Assembly: GCA_018648265.1 (NCBI GenBank)
Contig: JABGRN010000059.1
Span: forward strand, 1 to 35,622
Origin: Prolixibacteraceae bacterium
GTDB lineage: Bacteria > Bacteroidota > Bacteroidia > Bacteroidales > Prolixibacteraceae
Length of the DNA stretch: 35,622 nt
Reading direction: 5' to 3'
In this document: piece by piece, positions 35,611-35,622 of the stretch
Position numbering within the stretch: position 1 is the stretch's first letter
How the letters are laid out: every line of letters begins with the position of its first letter
Notes under the pieces: generated by a model
What the model was told of the DNA's origin: nothing
What the model saw: the letters and a program-made list of their open reading frames with translations, nothing else
Databases searched by the model: none
Program-made: the position numbers and the translations under genes

Positions 35611-35622
35611 TGGCAGCGGCCT
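35611..35622 (-). rRNA. Probable 3' end of a 5S rRNA gene (partial)
   Basis: On the minus strand the last twelve bases read AGGCCGCTGCCA, close to the conserved 3' end of bacterial 5S rRNA (GTAGGTCGCTGCC-type), with one difference. A strong terminator follows 8 bases further on. Only the tip is inside the window, so the call depends on the sequence to the right. Confidence 0.5.

Noticed and set aside
1-35622. CRISPR arrays, tRNA genes, insertion sequences, prophage or toxin-antitoxin pairs
   Set aside because: I found no regularly spaced repeats, no cloverleaf with a conserved T-loop, no transposase or integrase motif and no recognisable toxin pair in any gap.

Overview
The window is AT-rich chromosomal DNA that looks like a member of the Bacteroidota, probably a free-living or marine lineage near the Bacteroidales/Marinilabiliales. 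Support for this: families largely confined to that phylum (a DUF2851 protein, a Porin_10-type porin, a TonB-dependent receptor with an N-terminal carboxypeptidase-regulatory-like domain), the arrangement purH-mreB-mreC-mreD-mrdA-rodA, weak Shine-Dalgarno sequences, and several exact matches to the Bacteroidota -7 promoter element TAnnTTTG. The genus cannot be read from the sequence.

Layout. From 178 to 6287, mostly on the minus strand, are an adenine deaminase, a two-helix K+ channel with a cytoplasmic RCK domain, a DUF2851 protein, a TrmH/SpoU RNA methyltransferase and an M48 lipoprotein protease with a LysM tail; one small plus-strand lipoprotein is interspersed. From 6288 to 6754 is the only long gene-free stretch; it holds a promoter element, a perfect 13-bp hairpin and a two-turn direct repeat. 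From 6755 to 16310 is a mixed-strand set: an HD hydrolase, a tiny membrane protein, a DMT exporter followed closely by an uncharacterised ATP-grasp enzyme, PPK2, a DUF1338/HglS-like oxygenase, a PfkB-type protein that lacks the catalytic Asp, a cDPG-synthetase-like GTPase, an acyl-carrier-protein phosphodiesterase and a KamA-type radical SAM protein. From 16599 to 23870 (minus) is the cell-elongation operon: purH, mreB, mreC, mreD, mrdA (PBP2), rodA. From 24127 to 30177 are an FtsX/MacB-type permease, rsmA-mgtE (minus), and a membrane flippase-like protein followed by a LolC/E-type permease (plus). From 30243 to 35471 are a small unknown membrane protein, a TonB-dependent receptor with its terminator, a CoA-type Nudix hydrolase and a Porin_10 porin. 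The last bases look like a minus-strand terminator and the extreme 3' end of a 5S rRNA gene, so a ribosomal RNA operon probably begins just beyond the right edge.

How the genes fit together. The mre/mrd/rod block makes the lateral-wall elongation machine, apparently cotranscribed with purine synthesis. Envelope biology recurs: M48 protease, LolC/E-like permease, porin, TonB receptor and flippase-like protein. Nothing here is a defence island, prophage, CRISPR array or transposon. I see no clear new multi-gene system. The best leads are the DMT exporter/ATP-grasp pair, the PfkB protein with Met at the catalytic Asp position, the KamA-like enzyme with an altered cluster-loop sequence, and a palindromic repeat present in two divergent copies.
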